From contig CAVTOO010000022.1 in the NCBI GenBank assembly GCA_963736355.1, forward strand, positions 62,001 through 126,000: a stretch of 64,000 nucleotides of DNA, given 5' to 3'. Source of the stretch: CAVTOO01 sp963736355 (GTDB lineage: Bacteria; Pseudomonadota; Alphaproteobacteria; Rhizobiales; Xanthobacteraceae). The notes beneath the pieces were generated by a model that saw only the letters and a program-made list of their open reading frames with translations, was not told where the DNA came from and made no database searches. Shown here piece by piece: positions 45,554 to 54,699 of this stretch. A program made the position numbers and the translations under genes. How positions within the stretch are numbered: the first letter of the stretch is position 1; each line of letters starts with the position of its first letter.

Positions 45554-45907
45554 ATGACCGATGTGTCCGGGACGACTGATGCTCAGCCCAGTCGCGGTGG
45601 TGGCGCTCCGCAAAGCGTCACCTTCAACCGTCTCGAACTCAACCGCATCCTTGGTCTCTATGGCCGCATGGTCGCCGCCGGCGAATGGCGCGACTACGCC
45701 ATCGATTTCCTGAAAGATCGCGCGGTGTTCTCGATCTTCCGCCGCGCTTCCGAAGTGCCGATCTATCGCATCGAGAAAGATCCGGCGCTGGCGCGTCGCC
45801 AGGGCGCCTACAGTGTCATTTCCGCCAGCGGGCTGATCCTGCGTCGCGGCCCCGATCTTGAACGCGTGCTGCTCGTCATCGACCGCAAGCTCGCCGTGGT
45901 GAACTAG
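45554..45907 (+). CDS. DUF2794 domain protein
   Basis: A 117-residue protein of the alphaproteobacterial DUF2794 family: SVTFNRLELNRILGLYGRMV, RDYAIDFLKDRAVFSIFRRA, YRIEKDPALARRQGAYSVIS and GLILRRGPDLERVLLVID. Function unknown. ATG 45554 is chosen for the GGAGG 9 bases upstream; another ATG at 45530 is in frame. The stop overlaps that of the convergent HxlR gene by two bases. Confidence 0.85.
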   Translation: MTDVSGTTDAQPSRGGGAPQSVTFNRLELNRILGLYGRMVAAGEWRDYAIDFLKDRAVFSIFRRASEVPIYRIEKDPALARRQGAYSVISASGLILRRGPDLERVLLVIDRKLAVVN

Positions 45908-46339
45908 CTTTTTTCTTTTCGCGCCGGTCCGGCTGAGTTCGCCGCCCAGTCCTTCGCTGCCAAATCCTTCGCTGCCCAGGTCAAAAGCGAATTCGAGCGA
46001 CGGGCACAGCGCCTGTCCCCAATCGGTCAGACGGTATTCAACTTTCGGGGGCACCTCGGGATGAACGGTGCGCGCCACCATTCCGTCTTTCTCCATCTGG
46101 CGCAGCTGCTGGGCCAGCATCTTCTGCGAGATGGCAGGGATCGCCCGCTCCAGCTCGGAAAATCGTCGCACCTTGCCGCCGAAAAGCTGAAACAGGATTT
46201 CAAGTTTCCAGCGGCCATTCATCAGCTTGAGCGCCTGCACGACCTTTTCCGCGGTCGTAGGCTTGGCCGCCTCACTTGCGTGCTCGCTGACGCGCTCACT
46301 TGCGCGTAAGGCACCCACTTTTTCGTGCGTTCTTGTCAT
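45904..46339 (-). CDS. HxlR-family winged-helix transcriptional regulator (one +1 frameshift as read)
   Basis: MarR/HxlR-like regulator of about 145 residues. The winged helix is ALKLMNGRWKLEILFQLFGG, FSELERAIPAISQKMLAQQL and RTVHPEVPPKVEYRLTDWGQ. After ALCPSL the frame must drop one G (about 45994); it then reads NSLLTWAAKDLAAKDWAANS and stops at TAG 45904-45906, a normal HxlR length. Divergent from the NTF2-like gene with 76 bases between starts, so that gene is its likely target. Confidence 0.88.
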
Positions 46340-46415
46340 GGCTGCACGCTAATCCCATCCTTGAAGTGAAACAACGGCGCGCTTGTTCGCCGTCGCAAAC
46401 CTTCAGGAAAAGTCC

Positions 46416-46742
46416 ATGTCCAACTCGCTTGCGCCGTCCATCGAAGCCTATATCGCCGGCTCCAACGCCCATGATCCCGACGCCTGTGCCGCCTGCTTCT
46501 CTGCTGATGCTGTCGTGATCGACGAGAAGCGCGAACGCAAAGGCATCGCCGATATTCGGGCCTGGAAGGAAGAGGTGATGAAGAAGTATCAGCCCGTGCT
46601 GGAGGTGTTGAAATCCGGCACCGTGGATGGCCGGACCATCGTCACCGGACGTGTCTCGGGCAATTTCCCCGGCAGCCCGGTCGAACTCCGCTACGCCTTT
46701 ACGCTGAAGGGCGACAAGATCGCGCGGCTGGAAATCGTTTAG
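46416..46742 (+). CDS. NTF2-like / SnoaL-like polyketide cyclase-fold protein
   Basis: A 108-residue alpha+beta barrel protein: LAPSIEAYIAGSNAHDPDAC, ADAVVIDEKRERKGIADIRA and VELRYAFTLKGDKIARLEIV match the nuclear-transport-factor-2 superfamily. Such proteins are isomerases, hydrolases or ligand binders. AGGAAAA lies 6 bases before ATG 46416. It shares a divergent control region with the HxlR gene. Confidence 0.82.
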   Translation: MSNSLAPSIEAYIAGSNAHDPDACAACFSADAVVIDEKRERKGIADIRAWKEEVMKKYQPVLEVLKSGTVDGRTIVTGRVSGNFPGSPVELRYAFTLKGDKIARLEIV

Positions 46743-47264
46743 TCAGGGTAGGGTTTGATCGCCCGGGCCGAGCGCGCGCTGCATCATCACGGTGTCGAGC
46801 CACCGTCCGAACTTGAAGCCGACGGATCTGAACGTGCCTGTCATCTCGAATCCGGCCCGCGCGTGCACCGCGACCGAGCCGATATTGGCCGAATCGCCGA
46901 TCACCGCGATCATCTGGCGGAAGCCGCGTTTCTCCGATTCGGCCAGCAGCTCAGCCATCAGCGCGTTGCCGATGCCTTTGCGCTGGTGCGCGGGCGCCAG
47001 ATAGATCGAATCCTCCAGCGTGAAGCGGTAGGCGATGCGCGGCCGGTAGGGGCCGGCATAGGCGTAGCCGGCGATGGTGCCGCCATCTTCGGCCACGATG
47101 TAGGGAAAGCCGCCGTCGAGCAGCGTCTCCATGCGCCGTTTCATCTCCGCCTCGGAGGGCGGTTCGATTTCGAACGACGCCGTGCCGAGGCTGACGGCCT
47201 CGTGGTAAATCGCGGCGATGGGCTGGATATCGGCTAAGGCGGCGGGGCGGATCAGGACGGGCAT
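46743..47264 (-). CDS. GNAT N-acetyltransferase (phosphinothricin-acetyltransferase-like)
   Basis: A 173-residue acetyl-CoA-dependent acetyltransferase. RPAALADIQPIAAIYHEAVS, VAEDGGTIAGYAYAGPYRPR and the acetyl-CoA loop YLAPAHQRKGIGNALMAELL (Q/R-x-x-G-x-G/A) match the Pat/MnaT branch acting on amino groups of toxic amino-acid analogues. The stop abuts the convergent NTF2-like stop with no gap. The substrate is not assigned. Confidence 0.88.
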   Translation of the reverse strand: MPVLIRPAALADIQPIAAIYHEAVSLGTASFEIEPPSEAEMKRRMETLLDGGFPYIVAEDGGTIAGYAYAGPYRPRIAYRFTLEDSIYLAPAHQRKGIGNALMAELLAESEKRGFRQMIAVIGDSANIGSVAVHARAGFEMTGTFRSVGFKFGRWLDTVMMQRALGPGDQTLP

Positions 47265-47324
47265 CTGTTTAGATTAGCTGCCGGCTTCCGGCCGGAAAAG
47301 CCGTCAAATGACCGATGCCACAGC

Positions 47325-47362
47325 CAAAAAACAAAAAGGCCCCGGGGGTCGATGCCGGGGCC
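47325..47362 (-). terminator. terminator of the BI-1 family gene
   Basis: GGCCCC / GGGGCC stem extended by a G/C-rich loop, followed on the minus strand by TTTTTGTTTTTT; 44 bases after the BI-1 stop. Confidence 0.85.
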
Positions 47363-47405
47363 TCTAAGCGGAGTAACGTCTGTCTGCGTGTTGCTTTAAG
47401 TCAGG

Positions 47406-48225
47406 CTATTCGTTGCGCTGGCCGAGCAGCTGCAGCAGCAGCGTGAACAGGTTGATGAAGTTCAGGTAGAGCGACAGCGCGCCCATGATCGCGGAGCGCT
47501 GCGCGACATCGCCGCCCATGCTGCCGGCGCCGTAGATGTAGTCGTTCTTCAGGCGCTGCGTATCCCAGGCGGTGAGGCCCGCGAACACCAGCACGCCGAC
47601 GATCGACACGATGAACTGCAGCATCGACGACTGGATGAACAGGTTCACCAGGCTCGCGATGATGATGCCGATCAGGCCCATCATCAGGAACGAACCGAAG
47701 CCGCTCATGTCACGCTTGGTCGTGTAGCCGTAGACGCTGAGCGCGCCGAAGGTCGCCGCCGTGATGAAGAACACGCGCACGATCGAGGTCTGCGTATAGA
47801 CCAGGAACACCGACGACAGCGAAATGCCCATCAGCGCCGCGAAGGCCCAGAACAGCATCTGCGCCGCAGCCGGGCTGAGCCGGTTGATGCCGAAGGAAAT
47901 GACGAACACCATCGCCAGCGGCGCCAGGATGAACACCCACTTCAGCGGCGTTGCGAACATCGCGTAGCCGAACGGCGTCAGGATACTGGCCGGCCGAAAT
48001 CCGCACCGCGGCACCGGTCGCTGACGTCGCGGCGGAGCCTGCGTCGCCCGTCACCGCCCACATGAACACGCCGAGCGCGGCGAAGCCGGTGATGGCCAGG
48101 CCGATCGCCATGTAGTTGTAGATGCTGAGCATGTAGGACCGCAGGCCGGCATCAAGGGCCGCGGCATCCGCCTGGCTGGCAACGCGGCCGAACGGCGAAG
48201 CGTAGTTGCGATCAAAGTCCGACAT
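47406..48225 (-). CDS. Bax inhibitor-1 / YccA family membrane protein (one +1 frameshift as read)
   Basis: A seven-helix BI-1/TMBIM protein of about 272 residues. The N-terminal part (ALDAGLRSYMLSIYNYMAIG, LAITGFAALGVFMWAVTGDA) and the C-terminal part (PFGYAMFATPLKWVFILAPL, GLTAWDTQRLKNDYIYGAG, LSLYLNFINLFTLLLQLLG) are in different frames. Skipping one base at about 47985 gives AGQILTPFGYAMF. ATG 48225 gives SDFDRNYASPFGRVASQADA. The homologue YetJ is a pH-gated Ca2+ leak channel; the role here is inferred only by family. Confidence 0.9.
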
Positions 48226-48428
48226 GGTCGAAACCTCGTGTTGTACGGCGTCTGCCAAGGGTGTGCGGAGCCGAAATGTCTTTGTGTCGCGGGCGCCTTC
48301 TCCGGCATTGCCGGCGGGTCACCCGACCCGAGAACTTATGTGGGAAACTAACACACTTGCTGCAAGCGCCCCCGCGCGGCTGAATGTCGCGCGGCGTGGT
48401 GGTTAAGCCTCACACTTATCGTCGTTTT

Positions 48429-51006
48429 TTACAGATTCCGCAACACTGGCGCGGGTTTCTGGTTGAGCGCGCCCAGCGTGCCGGCCAGCCCCAGCGCCAC
48501 CGTGACGCAGAGCGCCACAATCACCACCGCAATCGGCCCCAAAGGCTCGAACACGAAGCCGAGATTCATCAGCCGCGTCACCACGAGCCAGGCCGACAGC
48601 GAGCCCGCGAGCACGCCGAAGGCGGCGGCCGCCAGCCCCACCAGCAGATATTCGATGGCATAGGCGCCGATCAGCCGCCCTCGCGTGGCGCCGAGCGTGC
48701 GCAGGATCACCGCGTCATAGACCCGCGCATGATGGCCGGCGGCGAGCGCGCCGCCGAGCACCAGCATCGCCGAGATCAGCGTCACGGCGCTGGCCCCGCG
48801 AATCGCCAGCACCAGATTGGTCACAAGGCCTGCGACCGATTGCACCGCCTCGCGCACGCGCACGGCGGTCACGGTCGGGAACGTGTCCGCCACCGCGCGC
48901 ACGATCTGCCGCGTCATGCGCCGCGCTCGACTGGTCGTCGGACAGCGTGGCGATGTGGGTGTGGGGCGCGCCGCGAAAGGCGCTCGGCGAGAACACCAGC
49001 ACGAAATTGATGCCGAGGCTCTGCCAGTCGACCGTGCGCATATTGGCGATTTTCGCGGAGACGTTGCGACCCATCACGTTGACGACGATCTCGTCGCCGA
49101 GCTTCAGGCCCGAGCCCGTCGGCGAGCTTCTTCTCGAACGACACCAGCGGCGGTCCCGCATAATCCTTGCCCCACCACGTGCCCTCGACGAGCCGCGAGC
49201 CGTTCGGAATGTCGTCGGCATAGGTGATGCCGCGGTCGCTCTCCAGCACCCAGTCGGCGTCGGGCGAGGCCTTGATGTCCTCGGCGCGCACGCCATTGGC
49301 GGAGATGATGCGCCCGCGCAGCATCGGCACGCGATTGAGCGAAGCCTGCGGCGCCTGTTGCTTGAGGAACGCATCGAAGCGTTCCGCATCATTGGCCGGA
49401 ATATCGATGAAGAAAAACGACGGCGCGCGCTCGGGCAGTGCCGCGGTGAACTGGCGGCGCAGATTGCCGTCGATCTCGACCACGGTGACGAGCAGCGCCA
49501 GCCCCAGTCCCAGCGACAGCACGACCGACGGCGTGATCGCGCCGGGGCGTGAAATGTTGGACAGCGCCAGCCGCAGCATCGGCGAGCGCGGGCGCGGCAG
49601 GCGCTTGACGGTCGCCATCACCGCGATGGCGACGAGGCGCAGCAGCACGAAGGTCAGCGCGGCGGCGACCACGAACACGCCCGCGATCCTGCGGTCATAG
49701 GCGAGCCCGATCACGGTTGCGAGCAACAGCGTCACCGACAGCGCCAGCAGCACCACATAACGCCGGCGCGGCTTGCGCCACTGTCCAGGTGTCGCCTCGC
49801 GAAACAGCGTGGAGACCGGAACGTCATGCACGCGGCCGAGCGGCCACAGCGCAAATGTCAGCGCCGTCAGCAAGTCCATAGGCAAACGCAAGTGCAAGCT
49901 CTCTCACATCCAGATGCGGATCGAGCGGGATCGGAATGATTTTGCCGAAGACCGCGCTGATCAGAAACGGAAACGTCGCGCCGATCGCAAGCCCGATGAT
50001 CGAGCCGACGGCTGCCAGCAGCATCACCTGCATCAGATAGATCGCGAACACATCCGTGCCGCTGGCGCCGACGGCTTTCAGCGTGGCGATGACATCGCGG
50101 CGGCGATCCAGATGGCTTTTCACCGCATTGGCGACACCGACGCCGCCGACCAGGAGCGACGCCAGCCCCACCAGCGTCAGGAATTGCGTGAAGCGCTCGA
50201 TGTTGCGCTCGAGCTGCGGCGAGGCGTTGTTGCGGGTGCGGATCTGCCAGCCGCTCTCGGGCAGGCTCGCGCGCGCGGCGGTCACCGTCGCCTGCGCGGC
50301 GGTCTCGGTCGGGTCCGGCAGCGCGATGCGATAGGCCCAGCGCACCTGACTGCCGGGTTGCAGCAGGCCTGTTGCGCGTAAAGCGCGCTCGGAAATCAGA
50401 AAGCGCGGTGCGAAGCCCGCGCCGCCGCCGAGCTTGTCGGGCTCGGAGTCGAGCGTGGCGCGGACGACAATCGGCGCGGTGCCGATGGTGAGGCGGTCGC
50501 CGGTCTTGAGGTTAAGCCGCGCCATCAGCGCGGGGTCGGCGGCCGCACCGAACGCGCCGTCGCGCTCGGCGAGAATGTCGGACGAGCGGCAGAGCCGGCG
50601 TGGTCACGGCCTTGCCGATCAGCGGATAGGCGCTGTCGGCGGCTTTCAGTTCGACAAGGGCGAATTCGCCGTCATCCCGGCGCACCATCGCGCGCATCGT
50701 CGCGCTCACCGAGAGCGCGCCTTGCGAACGCACGAAGGCAAGTTCCTTTTCGTTGGCTTCGCGCTGGATCAGGGCGAACGACACATCGCCGCCGAGAATG
50801 GCGCGGCCTTCGCGTGACAATCCGTCGGCGAGGCTTTGCGCCACCGATCCGACACCGGCGATGGCGGTGACGCCGAGCGCGATGCAGGCGATGAAGACAT
50901 AGAAGCCGCGCAGGCCGCCGCGCAATTCGCGCAGCGCAAAGCGCAACGGCAGGCCGAGCATGCTTCGGCGCGGCGCGGATGCGTTGAAATCGGAAACAGC
51001 CGTCAT
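48429..51006 (-). CDS. FtsX/YbbP-type ABC transporter permease (four +1 frameshifts as read)
   Basis: Large ABC permease of the YbbP type (857 residues once corrected) with N-terminal LGLPLRFALRELRGGLRGFY and two FtsX domains: LVGLASLLVGGVGVANAVKS and LVTNLVLAIRGASAVTLISA. The central ten-helix region includes RLALSNISRPGAITPSVVLS. Extra bases at about 50589, 49881, 49112 and 48917 split it; frame arithmetic from ATG 51006 to the stop at 48429 fits exactly four insertions. The start overlaps the ATPase stop (ATGA). With that ATPase and the TesA-like esterase it forms the conserved ybbA-ybbP-tesA neighbourhood, probably lipid or lipoprotein export. Confidence 0.88.
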
Positions 51007-51731
51007 GTCGCCGCGCCGCGCGTGGCGGCGAGCCGCGGCTCCTGTTCGACATGCCCCGAGCGCAGCCGCACCACGCGCCCGCAACGGGCCGCGAGTGCAT
51101 TGTCGTGCGTCACCAGCACCAGCGTCATGCCGCGTTCGGCGTGCTTGGCAAACAGCAGATCGGCAATCTGCTTGCCGGTGGTTTCATCGAGATTGCCGGT
51201 CGGCTCGTCGGCGACGAGGATCACAGGATCGGGCGCGAGCGCGCGCGCCAGCGCCACGCGCTGCTGCTCGCCGCCGGAGAGTTGCGTCGGATAATGATGC
51301 AGACGTTCGCCGAGACCGACCTCGCTGAGTTCGCGCGCGGCGCGCTCCTGCGCGTCAGCCACGCCGGCGAGTTCGAGCGGCACCGCGACATTCTCCAGCG
51401 CCGTCATGGTCGGGATCAGATGGAATGACTGGAACACGATGCCGACATGGCGGCCGCGGAACAGCGCCAGCGCGTCCTCGTCGAGGCGGCCGAGCGCGGT
51501 GCCGTTGACGGCGACATCGCCGGAGTCGGGCCGTTCGAGCCCGGCCAGCACCATCAGCAGGGTGGATTTTCCGGATCCTGACGGTCCAACCAGCCCGACG
51601 GCCTCGCCGGATGCCACTTCAAGGCTTACATCCTTGAGAATATGGACACGGGCAGCGCCGCTGCCGAGCGAAAGATTGACGCCGGAGATGGTGACGGCGG
51701 AGGATTGCGGGGAGACGGTGTTTTTGGTCAT
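51003..51731 (-). CDS. LolD/YbbA-type ABC transporter ATPase
   Basis: A 242-residue ATPase with Walker A GLVGPSGSGKSTLLMVLAG, signature LSGGEQQRVALARALA, Walker B VILVADEPTGNLDE and switch His in LVLVTHDNALAARC. This is the MacB/LolD/YbbA class that works with FtsX-type permeases such as its neighbour, energising extraction rather than import. The frame is open a further 21 codons upstream to 51794 but ATG 51731 is family-like. Divergent from the SGNH esterase with 28 bases between starts. Confidence 0.95.
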   Translation of the reverse strand: MTKNTVSPQSSAVTISGVNLSLGSGAARVHILKDVSLEVASGEAVGLVGPSGSGKSTLLMVLAGLERPDSGDVAVNGTALGRLDEDALALFRGRHVGIVFQSFHLIPTMTALENVAVPLELAGVADAQERAARELSEVGLGERLHHYPTQLSGGEQQRVALARALAPDPVILVADEPTGNLDETTGKQIADLLFAKHAERGMTLVLVTHDNALAARCGRVVRLRSGHVEQEPRLAATRGAAT

Positions 51732-51759
51732 GCGTTCGTCATATGGGAGCTTGCGGGCC

Positions 51760-52425
51760 ATGGTCCAGCACCTTTCAACCCTTGCCGTTCTCACAATCGC
51801 TTGGGCGGCCGTGGTGCTTCAGCCTGTCGCAGGGCAAAGCGAGGCTCGCGCGCAGGGGCGCGTCATCAAGCTCGCCGTGCTCGGGGATTTGCTCTCGGCC
51901 GGTTACGGCCTGCCTGCATCGCAGGCATTTCCGGTCAAATTGGAGCGGGCGCTGAAAGCCAAAGGTTACGCTGTCGAGGTGCTCAACGCCGGGGTCTCCG
52001 GCGATACGGCGTCGGGCGGACGCGACCGCATGGATTGGTCGATTCCCGACGGCACCGACGCTGTGATCGTCGAACTCGGCGCCAACGATGCCTTGCGCGC
52101 GGTTGATCCCAAGGTGACCAGGGCCGCACTCGACGACATCCTGCGCCGCTTCAAGGAGCGGAACATGAAAGTGCTGCTCGCCGGTATGCTCGCGCCGCCA
52201 AATCTCGGGCCCGACTATGCCGCGCGCTTCAACCCGATCTATGGCGAACTCGCCAAGCAGTATGACGTGCCGCTCTATCCGTTCTTTCTCGACGGCGTCG
52301 TGGCGCAAGCTGCGCTCAATCAGGGCGACGGCATTCATCCGACGGCAGCCGGCGTCGATGTCATCGTCGAAAAAATATTTCCCGCAGTCGAGGCGTTGCT
52401 GAAGGACCTCAGCGCCGCCAAATAA
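51760..52425 (+). CDS. SGNH/GDSL hydrolase (TesA-like arylesterase) with the catalytic Ser read as Leu
   Basis: A 221-residue periplasmic esterase/lysophospholipase-like protein with a signal peptide (VLTIAWAAVVLQPVAGQSEA). Blocks II, III and V are intact: NAGVSGDTASGG, VIVELGANDALR and QGDGIHPTAAG with the Asp/His dyad. In block I the text is VLGDLLSAGYGLPASQAFPV, where the nucleophile serine of GDS(L) is replaced by leucine (TTG at 51888-51890 where TCG is expected). As read it should be inactive. A T/C sequencing or assembly error is the simplest explanation. ATG 51760 is preferred; ATG 51730 is in frame. Confidence 0.88.
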   Translation: MVQHLSTLAVLTIAWAAVVLQPVAGQSEARAQGRVIKLAVLGDLLSAGYGLPASQAFPVKLERALKAKGYAVEVLNAGVSGDTASGGRDRMDWSIPDGTDAVIVELGANDALRAVDPKVTRAALDDILRRFKERNMKVLLAGMLAPPNLGPDYAARFNPIYGELAKQYDVPLYPFFLDGVVAQAALNQGDGIHPTAAGVDVIVEKIFPAVEALLKDLSAAK

Positions 52426-52433
52426 GGCGTGTT

Positions 52434-53795
52434 ATGACTGAAGCGACATCGCATCACGGACATCACCGCGTCGTCATTATCGGCGCGGGCTTCGGCGGAT
52501 TGTGGACGGCGAAAGCACTGGCCCGAGCCGATGTCGATGTCACCGTCATCGACCGGCAGAACTATCATCTGTTTCAACCGCTGCTCTATCAGGTCGCGAC
52601 GGCCGGATTGTCGCCGGCGGATGTCGCCGGCCCGATCCGCGGCATCGTCGGACATCACCCGAACGTCACCGTGGTGCTGGGTGAAGTCGTCGGCGTCGAT
52701 ACAGACGCACGCAGCGTTGCGCTCGCCGATGGACGAAAGTTGCCTTACGACACGCTCGTCGTCGCGTCGGGCGCGCGTCACGCTTATTTCGGTCACGACG
52801 ATTGGGAGCCGTTCGCGCCGGGTCTGAAGCGCATCGAGGATGCGACCGAAATTCGCCGCCGCATTCTGCTGGCATTCGAGCACGCCGAAAACGAATCCAG
52901 CGACGACGAACGCCGCGATCTGATGACGCTTGCCATCGTCGGCGGCGGACCGACCGGCGTCGAACTGGCGGGTGCAATTGCGGAGTTGAGTCGCCGCGCG
53001 CTGGCGAAGGATTTTCGTCACATCGATCCGCGCGCCGCGCGCGTGGTGCTGATCGAGGCCGGGCCGCGTCTGCTGCCCACCTTTCCGCCTGATCTCTCGG
53101 ATGATGCGAAGCTGCGACTGGAACGTCTCGGCGTCGAAGTGCGTCTCGGCACGCCGGTGACGGCGGTCGATGCGAGCGGTGTCACCATTGGCAGCGATAA
53201 ATTGAATGCACGCACGGTGATCTGGGCGGCGGGCGTTGCGGCGTCACCGGCCGCGAAATGGCTTGGTGTTGCGGGTGATCGCGTCGGCCGCGTTGAAGTG
53301 GATGAATATTTGAACCTGCCGGGTCATGCGGAGATTTTCGTCATCGGCGACACGGCGCTGGCGCGCGATAAATCAGGCCAGCCGCTGCCCGGTGTCGCGC
53401 CGACCGCCAAGCAGCAGGGCGCTTACGTCGGCAAATCAATTCTGCGCCGGCTGAAAGGATCGCCGCCGGCGGCGCCATTTCGTTACCGCGACTACGGCAA
53501 TCTCGCCACCATCGGCCGCAAGAGCGCGGTGATCGATTTCGGATTCCTGCATCTGCGCGGCTTTATTGCGTGGGTGATCTGGAGCGTCGCGCACGTTTAT
53601 TTTCTGATCGGCTTTCGTAACCGCATCGTCGTCGCGCTCAACTGGCTGTGGGCTTACTTCACCTTCCAGCGCGGCGCGCGGCTGATCACCGGGTCGACGG
53701 ACAAAACGTTTGAAGCGAAGCATGCCACCGGACTTGATCCGGTGGTGGGAACCGGTTCGCGTGAAGAAAACGCTTCAAGATTAAAAGCAGGCTGA
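52434..53795 (+). CDS. ndh: type II NADH:quinone oxidoreductase-like FAD protein
   Basis: A 453-residue two-dinucleotide-fold oxidoreductase: FAD motif VVIIGAGFGGLWTAKAL, NDH-2 signature YHLFQPLLYQVATAGLSPAD, NAD motif LAIVGGGPTGVELAGAIAEL, and the second FAD motif EIFVIGDTA, then GVAPTAKQQGAYVGKSI. A C-terminal amphipathic membrane anchor includes RGFIAWVIWSVAHVYFLIGF. It would oxidise NADH without proton pumping. The last about 25 residues (from ATGLDPVV) are encoded by a family 2 repeat and are probably not original protein. It starts 8 bases after the esterase stop. Confidence 0.92.
   Translation: MTEATSHHGHHRVVIIGAGFGGLWTAKALARADVDVTVIDRQNYHLFQPLLYQVATAGLSPADVAGPIRGIVGHHPNVTVVLGEVVGVDTDARSVALADGRKLPYDTLVVASGARHAYFGHDDWEPFAPGLKRIEDATEIRRRILLAFEHAENESSDDERRDLMTLAIVGGGPTGVELAGAIAELSRRALAKDFRHIDPRAARVVLIEAGPRLLPTFPPDLSDDAKLRLERLGVEVRLGTPVTAVDASGVTIGSDKLNARTVIWAAGVAASPAAKWLGVAGDRVGRVEVDEYLNLPGHAEIFVIGDTALARDKSGQPLPGVAPTAKQQGAYVGKSILRRLKGSPPAAPFRYRDYGNLATIGRKSAVIDFGFLHLRGFIAWVIWSVAHVYFLIGFRNRIVVALNWLWAYFTFQRGARLITGSTDKTFEAKHATGLDPVVGTGSREENASRLKAG
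53702..53783. repeat. interspersed repeat, family 2 copy 1 (inside ndh 3' end)
   Basis: AAAACGTTTGAAGCGAAG, then GGTGGGAACCGGTTCGCGTGAAGAAAACGCTTCAAG. It matches the copy at 55874 over the core G-G-G-A-(A/C)-CCGGTTCGCGT(G/C)AAGAAAACGC and is translated as the C-terminus of ndh. Confidence 0.7.
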
Positions 53796-53930
53796 CTTTG
53801 AACCGGCGCCGCAATCGTTAAGAAAAATAAGTCGTGACAACGATGTGACTGAAAGTGTGCTTCGCAGAATCGCAAATCTGCGGTAAAAATAGTGGTCCGG
53901 TGATTCGACCCTCTCTGTTGGAGGTGCGCT

Positions 53931-54491
53931 ATGCCCCGCTTGTTTGCTGCCCTCGAAATTCCCGATGATGTCGGAAGGGAGCTGGCGAGTTTACGCGGAG
54001 GGATACCCGGCGCCCGCTGGATCGATCCGGAAAATTATCACGTCACGTTGCGCTTCATCGGCGACATCGACGATGTCAGCGCCCGCGAGATCGCTTATGA
54101 ACTCGCGCGCGTGCGGCGCAGGCCCTTCGAGGTCGTGGTGCGCGGGCTTGTTCCCTTCGGCGGCAACAGACCGCGCGCGGTGGTCGCGCAGGTCGAGCCG
54201 AGCCGGCCGCTGCTGGAATTGCAGGGTGAGCTGGAGCGTCTGATGCGGCGCGTCGGGCTGGAACCCGAGGGACGGAAATTCACTCCGCATGTCACGCTGG
54301 CGCGCTTGCGCGACACATCGAGCCAGGCCGTGGCGGATTATCTGTCGGTGCGCGGCTATTTCCCGTCGCGCGCCTTCATGGCCTCGCGCTTCGTGCTCTA
54401 TTCCTCGCGCGCCTCGACCGGCGGCGGTCCCTATATCGTCGAAGATGCCTACGAGTTGGCGGGTGATCAGTCAGTCCGGGGCGCGGCGTAG
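53931..54491 (+). CDS. thpR: RNA 2',3'-cyclic phosphodiesterase (2H family)
   Basis: A 186-residue protein with both catalytic tetrapeptides of the 2H phosphoesterase superfamily: HVTLRF (about residue 41) and HVTLARL (about residue 120). PRLFAALEIPDDVGRELASL is the typical ThpR/LigT start. It hydrolyses 2',3'-cyclic phosphates to 2'-phosphates. GGAGG lies 6 bases before ATG 53931. Followed by a REP-like element. Confidence 0.93.
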   Translation: MPRLFAALEIPDDVGRELASLRGGIPGARWIDPENYHVTLRFIGDIDDVSAREIAYELARVRRRPFEVVVRGLVPFGGNRPRAVVAQVEPSRPLLELQGELERLMRRVGLEPEGRKFTPHVTLARLRDTSSQAVADYLSVRGYFPSRAFMASRFVLYSSRASTGGGPYIVEDAYELAGDQSVRGAA

Positions 54492-54572
54492 CGGCCAGCC
54501 TGGAATTCAGAGCCCACCGCATTCATTAGTTTCTTTGAGCCGGCTGTATCATGCGCTAACACCAACGCAGGC

Positions 54573-54670
54573 GTCATTCCGGAAGCCGCGAAGCGGCTGT
54601 CCGGAATCCATATCCCCTGTGGTGGTTATGGATTCCGGGTTCGCTCGCTTCACTCGCGCCCCGGAATGAC
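54573..54670. repeat. REP-like element, family 3 copy B
   Basis: Bounded by GTCATTCCGG and CCGGAATGAC (exact inverted ends), with inner GAAGCCGCGAAGCGGCTGTC and ATGGATTCCGG / CCGGAATCCAT pairs. It lies between thpR and zapE. Confidence 0.85.
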
Positions 54671-54699
54671 GGCTTCAGATTGGTTTGGCCCTCTTCCGC

